Assembly: GCF_006874645.1 (NCBI RefSeq) | Contig: NZ_CP030082.1 | Coordinates: 3,286,001-3,350,000, forward strand | Reading direction: 5' to 3' | Length of the DNA: 64,000 nt | From: Bdellovibrio sp. ZAP7 | Lineage (GTDB): Bacteria > Bdellovibrionota > Bdellovibrionia > Bdellovibrionales > Bdellovibrionaceae | Shown: one piece after another, positions 36,689 through 48,720 of the stretch | How the letters are laid out: each line of letters starts with the position of its first letter | Position numbering within the stretch: position 1 is the first letter of the stretch | Program-made: the position numbers and the translations under genes | Notes under the pieces: generated by a model | Databases searched by the model: none | The model's input: the letters and a program-made list of their open reading frames with translations, nothing else | What the model was told of the DNA's origin: nothing

Positions 36689-39600
36689 TATTGACCCATC
36701 CAATTCACCAGACGAAGTTCAGAACCAACTTCACCACCGTTATAGTAGTTCACTGGATCCACTTTGCTCATATAATCCAAAGCCGCACGGTAGGCTTCGT
36801 TGTAGGCTTCAAGCTCCCAAGCGCGATCCACACAGGCTTTATAGCTGTCTTTGGCTTTGCCGTTAAACGGAGCCGCGAACTGTTCAACTCCCGCTTTGTA
36901 CTGTTTTGTCTCTTCCGCGTTCAGACCTGCTGGAAGTGGGGCATTGATAATCGTTTGCGCCATGTTGGAATTCGCATCACCCAACAACGCCAGAGAACTT
37001 ACAACTTCTTCAGCACTGTCGTACTTGATCACGTCGACCAATTCGCCAGAAAGCTTCGTCAACAAGCCGATTTTTTTATCAGCCGCTGCTTTTTGTCTTG
37101 CCGGATTGTTCGGGAATGTAACTGCGCGCATTTCTTTGAAAGTCATCAAAGCATCCGCAAATTTCAACTTAGCTGCGTAAGAAGCGCCTGGGCCTTTTTT
37201 GTTTGGCGCAAATCTTCTTTGAATCGCCAATGTTTTGCCGGCCCATTCTTTGGAGCGAGTGATAGCCCCCACTTCTTTGGACAATTCGTAAACCCAGTAA
37301 GCACTCTCCACGACTTTTTCCTGATCACGACCACCCGTTTCTACGTATTCCATGTAGTTACGGATTGCCGCACCTTTTTGATCTGCCTTACGGTGGATCG
37401 TCGCGATGCTATAAAGAACTTCCACGTTCTCGCTGCGTTTCTTGTTCATTTTAGTAAACTCTGTGTAAGCACGAATCGCTTCATCCCCACGTCCAAGAGC
37501 TTCATAAAGAACCGCGGCATTAAACATCAAGTTCGGAGAAAGAGGATCTTTTGGAGCTTCCTGTGCAAGTTGCTTGTACAGTCTTGCTGCTTCCTCAAAC
37601 TGAGCGGAATCTTGATATTGTTTTGCCAGGAATCGACGAACCTTAGGTCTCAACTTTTCAGCTTCTGGATCTTTTGAAGCCAATACACCTTTATAAGCCG
37701 CGATTGCCAAGCCATTTTGACCGGCGCGCTCATAGTTGATACCTGCATTGTACATCGCTGTCGTCGCCAAGTTGGAAGTCGGATTTGCCTTCGCGAAAGC
37801 CTCGTAAGCTTGAGCGGATTCAGCAAAGCGCTTTTGACCTTCTAGATCCTGACCTTTTTTGAACGAAGCCTTTTCCATGATTCCACGGATGTCTTTACCC
37901 ACTGGAGACGCTGCGATTGAAGGTACAGATAACATCTCTGCTCCGACTTTCTCTAGCCCCGCATAGTCTTTCTTCAAGTTGTAAATATCCAGGATCAAGT
38001 TCGCCGAGTACTCAGAGTACTTGGATTTAGGATTGTTCTTAACGATATCGCGGAACACCTTTACAGCTTCATCGAAATGATTCGATTGGTAATACAAACG
38101 ACCGATACGGAATTTAATTTCCGGAGTTTTTTCAGACTGCGGGAATTTACCAACGTACCAAGTTCCGGCTTTGATAAAGCGATCCACTTTTGGATCCAAT
38201 GGGATCGGATCCAAAGAGTTCCCAACACGTTTTTGCATCTCTGCATCTGTCGGAATCGTTTTCTCAACTGCTAAGATCAAGTTCTGTGCCGCTTTAGGAT
38301 AGAACTTGCTTGTCGGAGCTTTCTCAGCAACCCATTGGTATTGCACGAAAGCTTCGTCGTAACGTTGCATATCGTATAGCAACTCCCCGTAGTAGAAGTG
38401 CATATCGCCAATAACCGGAGAATCACCAAATTCACTCAAATAAAGCTTATAACCTTCGTTGGCTTGCGTTTGAGAGAATTGCGCACGAGAGTTTTGAGCT
38501 GTCTGATGCTGTTGCAAGATATAGTTACGCAAAGTTGTTTCGCGCAATTTATAAGAGCTATCCATCAGTTCTTTATTCTTATTATTAGCTGCGTACCAAT
38601 CGCTGCCTTTACCGTAGTCTTTTACCCAGCCATATAGTTCGTCTTTAAAGCGAGATGTATTCTTCGCATAAAAGAAGTTCTGTACGATTTGGTACTGGAA
38701 CTCGAAAGATTTAGGCGATGTCGGGTTGCGTGCGATCAACAGTTTAAAGATCTCACGAGACGCATCTTTATTACCGCGAGCTTGATACTGATAAGCCAGC
38801 TTCTCCAGATACTGATCGCTGCCTTGGCCAATCAAACCATCGAAATAGTTTGCCGCATTTGCAGGGTCACCACCCTCAGCATAGAATACAACCAAGTCAC
38901 GCATTGCTTCGCCTTCTAGACGAGTGCGGTTAACCGCTTTACCAGCAACTTGTTCTGCTTCTTCCTGACGGCTGCTTTTAATGATGTATTCAAGATATGC
39001 AAGACCTTGTTGGACTTTGCCCAAACGGAACAAACACCAACCGCCCTTGTACATCGCGAAAGTATGCAAACGGTGCTTTTTTTGCTTGATCAAGAATGTG
39101 TATTCTCTGTAAGCATCTGCCCATTTTTCATTTTCAAAGTAGTATTCACCCAAAGCGAAATGCGCTTCACCCACGTATGTGGAGTTCGGATAACGTTTTG
39201 TCAGGTCTTCGTAAAACTGAGCACCTTTTTTTACGTCGCCCAATTCGAAATAGTTATAACCCAGGAAGAACAATGCCTGCGGCATTTTTTGATCTTTAGG
39301 GAAGTCACGTTGGAACCATTCATACAATTGAACAGCTTTACGATTGTAATCGCGGGCTTCTTCCAGTTCCAAAACCGGTTTACGGTTGGTTTTCTTTTCC
39401 TGAAAGGCGCGAAGTTTCGCATCGTACTCATCTTGCTTGCGGGAGTCTACGATACTGGATTTTTCAACATACAACTCTGCCAAACGCAGCCACAATTCAC
39501 CGCGGTTCGGGCTGGTTTTGAATCTTTGGGTCAGCTTATAAAGCTCTTGAATCTGTTGGTCCAAAAGTTTTTCGTACTGAGCTTTTTGGTCTCCGCTTTT

Positions 39601-39912
39601 TGCGCGGGATTGCATGATCTCAGAAGAACGAGGCGGTTTTACGGCAGAAAGATTAACTTGATTGCCCTGAGTTGCGAAACCCATGTTGGCAGTCGGAAGT
39701 GCCGTGGAATCTTTCTTAACCTTGGCATTTTCACGGTCAGCTTGAGCTAACAACTCACCGACAGTTCTTGCACGAGAAGGCGCGGCTGCCGGAGCGGCCG
39801 CAGGTTTCGCTTTTCCCTTTTTCGGAGGAGCTGCATACACTGGCGCTACGGAGCCTGTAACCAGTGTCGTAACTAAACTTGTAACAAGAAGCTTGTGCCT
39901 ATTAAATTTCAT
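36688..39912 (-). CDS. Large periplasmic TPR protein of the gliding cluster (GltD/AgmU-like)
   Basis: A signal peptide (ending PVYA) and a Lys/Ala/Pro-rich linker are followed by more than a dozen tetratricopeptide-type helix pairs over about 1000 residues. The A/G/Y spacing of TPRs is clear in FFLGYNYFELGDVKKGAQFYEDL and similar segments. The length (1074 aa) and position match the AgmU/GltD protein that decorates helical tracks in Myxococcus. ATG at 39912 was chosen from AGGA upstream; TTG at 39927 is an alternative. It shares its first bases with the end of the TPR gene upstream. Confidence 0.85.
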   Translation of the reverse strand: MKFNRHKLLVTSLVTTLVTGSVAPVYAAPPKKGKAKPAAAPAAAPSRARTVGELLAQADRENAKVKKDSTALPTANMGFATQGNQVNLSAVKPPRSSEIMQSRAKSGDQKAQYEKLLDQQIQELYKLTQRFKTSPNRGELWLRLAELYVEKSSIVDSRKQDEYDAKLRAFQEKKTNRKPVLELEEARDYNRKAVQLYEWFQRDFPKDQKMPQALFFLGYNYFELGDVKKGAQFYEDLTKRYPNSTYVGEAHFALGEYYFENEKWADAYREYTFLIKQKKHRLHTFAMYKGGWCLFRLGKVQQGLAYLEYIIKSSRQEEAEQVAGKAVNRTRLEGEAMRDLVVFYAEGGDPANAANYFDGLIGQGSDQYLEKLAYQYQARGNKDASREIFKLLIARNPTSPKSFEFQYQIVQNFFYAKNTSRFKDELYGWVKDYGKGSDWYAANNKNKELMDSSYKLRETTLRNYILQQHQTAQNSRAQFSQTQANEGYKLYLSEFGDSPVIGDMHFYYGELLYDMQRYDEAFVQYQWVAEKAPTSKFYPKAAQNLILAVEKTIPTDAEMQKRVGNSLDPIPLDPKVDRFIKAGTWYVGKFPQSEKTPEIKFRIGRLYYQSNHFDEAVKVFRDIVKNNPKSKYSEYSANLILDIYNLKKDYAGLEKVGAEMLSVPSIAASPVGKDIRGIMEKASFKKGQDLEGQKRFAESAQAYEAFAKANPTSNLATTAMYNAGINYERAGQNGLAIAAYKGVLASKDPEAEKLRPKVRRFLAKQYQDSAQFEEAARLYKQLAQEAPKDPLSPNLMFNAAVLYEALGRGDEAIRAYTEFTKMNKKRSENVEVLYSIATIHRKADQKGAAIRNYMEYVETGGRDQEKVVESAYWVYELSKEVGAITRSKEWAGKTLAIQRRFAPNKKGPGASYAAKLKFADALMTFKEMRAVTFPNNPARQKAAADKKIGLLTKLSGELVDVIKYDSAEEVVSSLALLGDANSNMAQTIINAPLPAGLNAEETKQYKAGVEQFAAPFNGKAKDSYKACVDRAWELEAYNEAYRAALDYMSKVDPVNYYNGGEVGSELRLVNWMGQ

Positions 39913-39917
39913 AGTTC

Positions 39918-41495
39918 CTACTCGCAACTTTGTTTGCCCAGATAGTGATAGTTTCCGATTTCATCCAACCAGAACTCACCCTGGAACGGATAGTATTGGA
40001 AGCCATTTTCGATATAGAACTTACGATTCACATTATCGTCAATTTGCTCGCCAAGATCTTTACCAGCGATTTTCTTTTTAACAGTTTCTTTTCTTCCGTT
40101 GATCATTTCGTAACGGATGAAACCAGCTTGTTCGTAAAGATCATGAAGCTCTGTGCGCATGTTCAACAAATGCACTTTCATCATGTCGCCGATTGCAAGC
40201 TTGGTATTTTTCGAACGATTTGCCAGGATCTTCAAAGAGTACTGACCCAAAGCAGACGCACGGAACGTAGGGCTCCCCTCGACGCGGGATTTTTCCTGGT
40301 TCAAACGAGCCAGATAGTTCATCGCACGCTTCACGTCACCCTGATCCATGATGTTACGAAGAACGATGTATGGAAGGTGAAGATTCGCAGACTTATCAGT
40401 GGTCTTGATGATTTTTGCTTTCTCAAGTTCCTGATAGTAATAAGTGTTGTCGTTCGTGCTCTTAATGAAGTTACCGATTTTCGCACGTACCGGTCCATAT
40501 GTCGTCTCGAACAAGTTCAAGACCTTTTCCATCTCATCGTACTTACAGATGTAAAGGTATACGATCGAGCGTAAAAGTAAACTCTCCGGCATATAAAAGT
40601 CTTCATAATATGCCGAGTGGAGAGTTTGGAAATTACTCATAGCGGAACGAAAACGGGCTGCACGAAGCATTGCCCAAGACTGTTCAAAGATTGCATCATG
40701 CCATGCCAAAGTGTCACGAGGGACCTGAGAATACGCTTCGATAGCTGCATCCCAGTCTTTCTTTTGATAGTAAGCACGGGCCAAAGCCAATTGCGCCTGA
40801 ACTTTATTCGTATCTGTCACCGGAGCCGCCGCACGCGCATCAATCATATTTTGGAAAACAGTGATGGCTGCTGGCACTTCATTTGATTCAAGTTCTGACA
40901 AACCACGATTGTATAATGCCTGGAAGTAGTAAGAGCTGTTTGCTCCCACGCGACTGAACATATCGATCGCTTTAGGATACTCTCTGTTACGACGTTGGAT
41001 TTCTCCTAAGCGGTAGTAAACCATGTCTTTTTGACTTGCCGGGATGGAGTTCAAATCCACACGAGAGATCGCGTAGTTCATAATCGTATCGTCGCCCAAT
41101 CCATCGGCCACGATCGCAAGTTTTTCAATTGCAGGCTTAGAATAGCGAGGATTTCCAGAACGAATTACATCCACGAATTGGAAAGCGGCAGTTTGATAAA
41201 GCTTCAACTGCATCAACATTGTTCCCAGGATGTATTTGATCTGTGGACGCTCCGCTGCCAACTCCGGCTTTCTTGCCAAAGTGAACAGGTTATTCGCTGC
41301 TGCTGCATACTGACCGTTTTGGGCCATTTGCAAAGCTTTAGACAATTGCTGTTTTGCGTTCGGTGGTGCCACTGCTCTACGTTGCGTTGGAGCTTGAGCC
41401 GCACGTTTCGCAGGAGCAGCTTTTTTCGTCTGCGCCTCTGATACGACCGGCGTAACCATACTTGTTGCGATCAAGAGTAATAGTAGTTTTCTCAT
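39918..41495 (-). CDS. TPR protein of the gliding cluster (GltC-like by position)
   Basis: The signal peptide (ending VVSEAQ) is followed by a basic Ala-rich segment and at least six tetratricopeptide-like repeats. Examples are ALQMAQNGQYAAAANNLF and ALARAYYQKKDWDAAIEAY. 525 aa. It overlaps the outer-membrane protein gene upstream by 4 bp and abuts the large TPR gene, so the three are translationally coupled. In Myxococcus a TPR protein (GltC) is encoded next to the GltA/GltB barrels, and the same order is seen here. Confidence 0.82.
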   Translation of the reverse strand: MRKLLLLLIATSMVTPVVSEAQTKKAAPAKRAAQAPTQRRAVAPPNAKQQLSKALQMAQNGQYAAAANNLFTLARKPELAAERPQIKYILGTMLMQLKLYQTAAFQFVDVIRSGNPRYSKPAIEKLAIVADGLGDDTIMNYAISRVDLNSIPASQKDMVYYRLGEIQRRNREYPKAIDMFSRVGANSSYYFQALYNRGLSELESNEVPAAITVFQNMIDARAAAPVTDTNKVQAQLALARAYYQKKDWDAAIEAYSQVPRDTLAWHDAIFEQSWAMLRAARFRSAMSNFQTLHSAYYEDFYMPESLLLRSIVYLYICKYDEMEKVLNLFETTYGPVRAKIGNFIKSTNDNTYYYQELEKAKIIKTTDKSANLHLPYIVLRNIMDQGDVKRAMNYLARLNQEKSRVEGSPTFRASALGQYSLKILANRSKNTKLAIGDMMKVHLLNMRTELHDLYEQAGFIRYEMINGRKETVKKKIAGKDLGEQIDDNVNRKFYIENGFQYYPFQGEFWLDEIGNYHYLGKQSCE

Positions 41496-42331
41496 CGGTA
41501 TGTTGCCTCCGGAAAGAACCAGCTCACGCCTACAGTTAAGAACAAGTTGTTAAAGCTGTTATTAGATTTGTGGGATCCGATAACATTGCCGCTGCCATCT
41601 TTTTCTTTGATGGTCACGTTGGCATTATAGAAATTCCAGCTGAAGTCCCAACGGAATGCTACGGACTTCGTCAAAGAAAAGATCTGTCCGGCAGCCACGT
41701 GGACCGTTCCAGAACTTTCACCTGTGGATGTTTCAGTCATCCCGTAACCACCCGAGAAATACAGGTCGAAAGGAATGATACGGTTGTTGAACCAAGTCAT
41801 TTTACCGTAAATAGGCGACCACATAAGATCGGCACCGATATAGGATTTAGGATATGCCAAGCTCTCAGTCGAAACACCATTGTTCGATTCAAGTTCACGA
41901 GTCGATTCACGTTGTGCCGTCGTCAAACCAAAATAGTTCAACTCCACACCCCAAGATTCAGTCAGGAAGTACCCCGCCTTAAGAACACCACCCATTGTGT
42001 TAAAGAATGGGTCATTGGTTACGATGGTACCGCCACCAAACAATTCGAAGCGGCCTGTCTTAGGCATGAATCTTTTTTGAATGATCGAGATCTCTTGAAA
42101 TGGTGCAAGATTCGCAAGGCCTTTAAAGTCAGTGACATTCTTTTCATCATCACCAGCATAATTTTTCGCTGCTGCTGAATTTTCAATAGTCTGCCTTTTG
42201 GGAGCCGAGCGGTTTACTTCTGTTTCAATGCTGTCAACATCATCACCGCCACCCATATCCTGAGCTTTTGACAAACCCGGAGTCAGCATTGCGGAGATCA
42301 GTAAGAATGCGAAAAGTTTTTTGTTCAACAT
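41492..42331 (-). CDS. Outer-membrane beta-barrel protein of the gliding cluster (GltA/GltB-like)
   Basis: A signal peptide (ending LSKAQ) precedes an acidic stretch and a barrel of alternating amphipathic strands from about residue 85. It ends in Phe-Pro-Glu-Ala-Thr-Tyr-Arg rather than a terminal Phe. Strand patterns such as FELFGGGTIVTND and SWGVELNYFGLTTAQ are typical. 279 aa. It resembles the small barrels GltA and GltB of Myxococcus, which expose the gliding complex on the surface. Confidence 0.8.
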   Translation of the reverse strand: MLNKKLFAFLLISAMLTPGLSKAQDMGGGDDVDSIETEVNRSAPKRQTIENSAAAKNYAGDDEKNVTDFKGLANLAPFQEISIIQKRFMPKTGRFELFGGGTIVTNDPFFNTMGGVLKAGYFLTESWGVELNYFGLTTAQRESTRELESNNGVSTESLAYPKSYIGADLMWSPIYGKMTWFNNRIIPFDLYFSGGYGMTETSTGESSGTVHVAAGQIFSLTKSVAFRWDFSWNFYNANVTIKEKDGSGNVIGSHKSNNSFNNLFLTVGVSWFFPEATYR

Positions 42332-42344
42332 CTTTCAACCTCGC

Positions 42345-43070
42345 TTAAAACAAGTAAGACAAACCAACATCGAGGTTTGTAGTGTAAGTGAGTCTGTCTT
42401 CAAATGAATCTTTTGAAGGTTTTGTAGGGACGCTTGGTTTCAAAGCCGGATTGAATGGGATCGGCGCTTGATTCATATAAAGTCTCAAATCGAATCTCAA
42501 CGCCCACTGAGACGTGAAATAGAATTTTTGTCCCAGGCCGAGTGCCAACGCCGGATAAGCTTTGTTTTCAAACTTAACCATTCCCAAGGCAGCGGTTCCG
42601 AACAACTGGGTATTGATCACAGTCGCTTTGGTTAAACTCATCTTTCCATAGAAAACTTTAAGATTGTAATCCGCCATCAAAGTCATTTCCGGCTTTGGTG
42701 CGTAGTTATAGTCCAAGCCGTATTCCGTATATAGCTGCTTAGCATATGTAGATAAGCCCGATGAGTTTTTCGCGAACAAGAAACCAATGGCGTGGTCTTC
42801 ATTCCAGTTATAATACGCGGACAATCCGAATTTACTGACATCGTAAATCGGCTCTGTCAGCGCCATACCATAGAACAAGTTCGCATCAATGCGACCTGCG
42901 GTAACAACACGACGGTTTTTAACGCTCACCGATTTATCAAAGATCGGGAGTACAGATTCTTTCGCCAGTTCTTCTACTGGCAACTCGACCAACTCAGCTG
43001 CGAAAGCTGTTTTATGCAGAAGCAAAGCTGCACCAATGATGATCAAGGCTTTCAAACCATTCTTTAGCAT
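42345..43070 (-). CDS. Second outer-membrane beta-barrel protein of the gliding cluster
   Basis: A signal peptide (ending FAAE) is followed by a small barrel whose last strand ends YTTNLDVGLSYLF, a classical outer-membrane sorting end with terminal Phe. 241 aa. It lies 13 bp before the other barrel gene and 3 bp after kdsC, so it is within one long transcription unit. Like its neighbour it is GltA/GltB-like in size and place; which is which cannot be said. Confidence 0.8.
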   Translation of the reverse strand: MLKNGLKALIIIGAALLLHKTAFAAELVELPVEELAKESVLPIFDKSVSVKNRRVVTAGRIDANLFYGMALTEPIYDVSKFGLSAYYNWNEDHAIGFLFAKNSSGLSTYAKQLYTEYGLDYNYAPKPEMTLMADYNLKVFYGKMSLTKATVINTQLFGTAALGMVKFENKAYPALALGLGQKFYFTSQWALRFDLRLYMNQAPIPFNPALKPSVPTKPSKDSFEDRLTYTTNLDVGLSYLF

Positions 43071-43073
43071 GAA

Positions 43074-43577
43074 TTACCTACCTGAGGAAAAGGCCCCATA
43101 TTTATAAATGTAATCACAAACTTCACGTACTGCTCCGCAACCACCGGGCCGCTTCGTCACGTAATCTGCAATCTCAATCACTTCATCAACTGCTTCAGGA
43201 ACTGTGGCTCCGAAGGACACTGCTTGCAAAAGTGGGATATCGAAAATGTCGTCCCCCACATACGCCATCTCACTTGGTGAGATGCCGGATTCTTTTTGCA
43301 GCTGTAAGAAAGAAGGCTCTTTGTCGAGAGCACCTTCGTAAAAATAATGAATACCCAGAGATTTGGCACGAGCACGAACGTCCTCTGCCTTTGTTCCAGT
43401 AATGACGGCGATCTTGTAACCCGCTTCTGTCAAACGTTTGATGCCCACGCCATCACGGATGGAATAAAAACGACGCCATTCGCCGTTTTCAAACCAGATC
43501 CTTGTGTCGGTCATGACACCATCGACATCCAGCACCAACATCTTGATATTTTTAAGTTTTGATATTTCTACTGCCAC
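43074..43577 (-). CDS. kdsC: 3-deoxy-D-manno-octulosonate 8-phosphate phosphatase
   Basis: KdsC removes phosphate from KDO-8-P in LPS core synthesis. The HAD motif I is VLDVDGVMTD, motif II VITG, and motif III VGDDIFDIPLL. The C-terminal VTKRPGGCGAVREVCDYI is specific to KdsC. GTG at 43577 gives a natural 167-aa length. The frame extends to a TTG at 43631 with AAAGG just before it, so the start is uncertain. KDO genes kdsD and kdsB are nearby, giving most of the pathway within 5 kb. Confidence 0.9.
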   Translation of the reverse strand: MAVEISKLKNIKMLVLDVDGVMTDTRIWFENGEWRRFYSIRDGVGIKRLTEAGYKIAVITGTKAEDVRARAKSLGIHYFYEGALDKEPSFLQLQKESGISPSEMAYVGDDIFDIPLLQAVSFGATVPEAVDEVIEIADYVTKRPGGCGAVREVCDYIYKYGAFSSGR

Positions 43578-43684
43578 GAAATCATTGTGGGAAATTATTA
43601 CAAGAGGAGCAAGTGTCGCACCCCGATACAAGACCTTTGTCCCACTGGATGAAGGTCTGGAATGATCTCTTTACCGACAGAATT

Positions 43685-43700
43685 TTGTTAAAGGTAACAA
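43685..43700. promoter_or_regulatory. Short palindrome between tonB-like and kdsC genes
   Basis: TTGTTA-AAGG-TAACAA is a perfect 6-bp inverted repeat in the 150-bp gap upstream of kdsC. It resembles an operator in size and symmetry. Another stem (AGACCTT/AAGGTCT, 43630-43657) follows on the way to the gene. No regulator can be assigned. Confidence 0.3.
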
Positions 43701-43781
43701 CAAACCTGCGCTAAAGTATGTTCCCTTTGCGCGAACTGGACCCATGCAAATGTGAATGTTAATGGACAGTGGCGAGCAGAT

Positions 43782-44435
43782 TTATTGCAAAGAATATTCG
43801 ATAGGAATTTCAAGTTTAGCGGATGATTGCTCAAACTCACTCGGCAGTGGTTTGTATTTACCAATGCCAGCAATCAAACTTTTAGCGGCTTCATTCAAAC
43901 GATCGAAAGCCGTACCCTGCTTGATTTCTACGGCAGTGATTGTGCCATCATTTTGCACCGTAAACTCAACTAAAACTCGTCCACTTTCACGAAGGCGTTT
44001 CGAAGTGACCGGATAGACCTTACGCCCTTCGATAAGAACTCGCAGTTCATATAAATAGCGTTCTTTAATGGAAGCCAAACGATTTCCATTGGCTTCACCC
44101 AGAGGTCCTGAAGTCAGATTTCCATCTGCATGACCCAAAGTTTTCGCTCCGCCAGTTTCAACAACCTTTGGCGGTTGAACTTGGACCTGTTTTTTCTTTT
44201 GAGTGACAGCGATATCGCCCTCATCGTGCAAAACGGGCGCCGAGATTCTTGGAACTGATTTAACGGGTGAAGAAAAGGAATCAAATTCGACGACAACAGC
44301 GCCACCCTTTTTATAGGATCCAAACGGCACTAGAACTTCAGGCTTCATTGCAACAATAGAAATCCCCGCAAACACCGCTAGGTGCAGGAAAAGGGAAATT
44401 GCAAATGGGGGTAATTCTCTAATTTTTAAGTTCAA
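43782..44435 (-). CDS. TonB-family energy-transducing protein
   Basis: One N-terminal membrane helix (about 10-30) is followed by a basic/Val-rich linker and a C-terminal TonB domain (about 130-217), with RVLVEFTVQNDGTITAVEIKQGTAFDRLNEAAKSLI. It should couple an inner-membrane proton motor to outer-membrane partners. The Pro/Lys arm is shorter than in TonB. No ExbBD genes are immediately next to it, but the gliding motor TolQR lies 10 kb away on the same strand. Confidence 0.88.
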   Translation of the reverse strand: MNLKIRELPPFAISLFLHLAVFAGISIVAMKPEVLVPFGSYKKGGAVVVEFDSFSSPVKSVPRISAPVLHDEGDIAVTQKKKQVQVQPPKVVETGGAKTLGHADGNLTSGPLGEANGNRLASIKERYLYELRVLIEGRKVYPVTSKRLRESGRVLVEFTVQNDGTITAVEIKQGTAFDRLNEAAKSLIAGIGKYKPLPSEFEQSSAKLEIPIEYSLQ

Positions 44436-44534
44436 GAAAAGCCTCTTAAGATAACTATAGCAGAGGTGTATTGGAGGCCTCTTAAAAAGTCACCTCACAT
44501 GGACCTAAATGAAAACCAAAGGAAAAATGGGAGT

Positions 44535-44555
44535 GGGGCTTCAGGCTGAAACCCC
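44535..44555 (-). terminator. Hairpin after kdsD
   Basis: GGGGTTTCA/TGAAGCCCC (minus strand, one G-T mismatch in the stem) lies 7 bp after the kdsD stop and is followed by ACTCCCATTTTTCC, a weak T-rich tail. Confidence 0.6.
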
Positions 44556-44561
44556 GTTTAA

Positions 44562-45542
44562 TTAGCGTACACGCGCTTTCAACAAATCCTGAACGTGAAT
44601 GATGCCGACTGGCTTCAAAGGCTGGGAGGATTCTTTATCCATCACAAACAACATGTTGATCTGAAATTGCTCCATCACAAACAAGGCTTTTTCAGCGAGT
44701 TCATTCTTATCAATCGTACGAGGGTTCGTGGTCATCAAATCTTTTGCCTGCCCCGTAAAAGGATCATTCGATTTATCCAAACGACGACGAATCTGCCCGT
44801 CCGTGATAACTCCGACTAAATCACCTTTATCATCGACGATACCAGCAGCGCCGCGCACATCTTTGTGGGTCATGATAGCAAAAACTTCTTTCAGTGGAGC
44901 GTTCAGTCCCACCGTCGGCAAAGCATCACCCGCATGCATAACATCTTTCACACGAGTCAAAAGACGGTAGCCAAGGCTGCCACCTGGATGGAATTCCGCA
45001 AAGTCAGCAGAGCTGAATCCTTTTTCCGCCATCACACACATCGCAACTGCATCACCCATCGCCAACGTCGCCGTACTGCTCGCTGTGGGAGCCAAACCCA
45101 AGGGGCAGGCTTCTTCAGAGACCGCTACATCCAAAGTGAACTTTGCCGCTTTAGACAATGAAGAGGAAGGTTTACCTGTCAAGGCGATCAAAGGAATACC
45201 TTTGCGGGCAACGAAACTCAATACACCTGAAAACTCGGGCGACTCACCACCGTACGACAACGCCATAATCACGTCGTCATTTGTGACCATGCCCAAATCG
45301 CCGTGATTACCTTCAGCAGGATGTAAAAATACAGCCGGAGTTCCTGTTGAGGAAAAAGTACTCGCCAATTTGCGGGCGATTTGACCGGATTTCCCAATGC
45401 CAGTAACAACCAGTTTGCCCTTACAGCCCACAATCAATTTTACGACCTGTTCGAAATCAGCACCTATGCGCGGTTTTAAAGCCAACACGGCTTGCGCCTC
45501 GACTTCTAAAACCTTCAATGCTTGCTCAGTCAATTTTGACAT
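44562..45542 (-). CDS. kdsD: Arabinose-5-phosphate isomerase
   Basis: KdsD converts ribulose-5-phosphate to arabinose-5-phosphate for KDO synthesis. The SIS domain (VVTGIGKSGQIARKLASTFSSTG, HPAEGNHGDLGM) and two C-terminal CBS domains (from about 210) give the normal 326-aa layout. It follows pyrG by 9 bp, so KDO and CTP supply (CTP is the co-substrate of KdsB) are in one unit. Confidence 0.95.
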   Translation of the reverse strand: MSKLTEQALKVLEVEAQAVLALKPRIGADFEQVVKLIVGCKGKLVVTGIGKSGQIARKLASTFSSTGTPAVFLHPAEGNHGDLGMVTNDDVIMALSYGGESPEFSGVLSFVARKGIPLIALTGKPSSSLSKAAKFTLDVAVSEEACPLGLAPTASSTATLAMGDAVAMCVMAEKGFSSADFAEFHPGGSLGYRLLTRVKDVMHAGDALPTVGLNAPLKEVFAIMTHKDVRGAAGIVDDKGDLVGVITDGQIRRRLDKSNDPFTGQAKDLMTTNPRTIDKNELAEKALFVMEQFQINMLFVMDKESSQPLKPVGIIHVQDLLKARVR

Positions 45543-45550
45543 ATCTGATC

Positions 45551-47984
<2,434 letters not shown>

Positions 47985-47988
<4 letters not shown>

Positions 47989-48557
47989 GCTTTAATCCAA
48001 TTGGCGTAGATATAGTCTTCCACTTCTTCTTGGCCGGTTTTCTTGATAGCCGAAGTTGCAAAGACAGCGCTCAAGCCTGTTTCTTTTTTTATTTTGTTAA
48101 CTGCCTGAAGCATTTGTGAGCGAGACATTTTATCTGCCTTCGTCAACACCACGGCCAAAGGGAAGCCCTGAGTTTCAGAGAAACGACGAAGAAGCTCTTC
48201 ATCCTCACTCCAGGAACGACGAATATCCATGACCAAAATCAAACCCGCCAGACTTTCGCGTGAGTTCAAATAGACTTCGATCATTTTATGCCAGTCACGA
48301 ATCTCATCGCCAGAACGTGCCGCAAATCCATAACCTGGCATATCGACAAGCACGAAAGAATCCATATCAAAGAAATTCAACAGACGAGTTTTACCCGGCG
48401 TCGAACTGACCTTGGCGATTTTATTTGTCGCTAAACCATTAATAAATGAACTTTTGCCAGCATTGGATCTACCTGCGATCGCCACTTCAGCTTTTTTGTG
48501 GACGGGGTAGTCTTTCTCAAGAACGGCGCTTTTGATGAATCTGATCTGTTTTGGCAT
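47985..48557 (-). CDS. engB: Ribosome-biogenesis GTPase EngB (YihA/YsxC)
   Basis: EngB is a small essential GTPase for 50S assembly. G1 is GRSNAGKSS, G3 is DMPGYGFA and G4 is TKAD; the switch I TPGKTR is also present. ATG at 48557 is used because the frame upstream opens with TTG at 48572 and has no ribosome site. 190 aa is typical. It is the first gene of the kdsB-pyrG-kdsD unit and is divergent from the sigma-54 activator. Confidence 0.95.
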
Positions 48558-48720
48558 AACGTAGGCTACCAATAAATAAGCCGATGCTCAATTCTCAATT
48601 CTTGGAAACCTATCTTAGGCCCAATACATCATGGCCCCAAAACAGCCCCGGCGATCACTTATATTCGAATTGAGCCCTGGCGAGGCCCTTGCTCTAGAAA
48701 TCCTCGCGAAGGAGAAAATC

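Noticed and set aside
38950-39750. Plus-strand frame of 266 codons inside the large TPR gene
   Set aside because: It is a shadow of the TPR protein; there is no ribosome site or recognisable domain.
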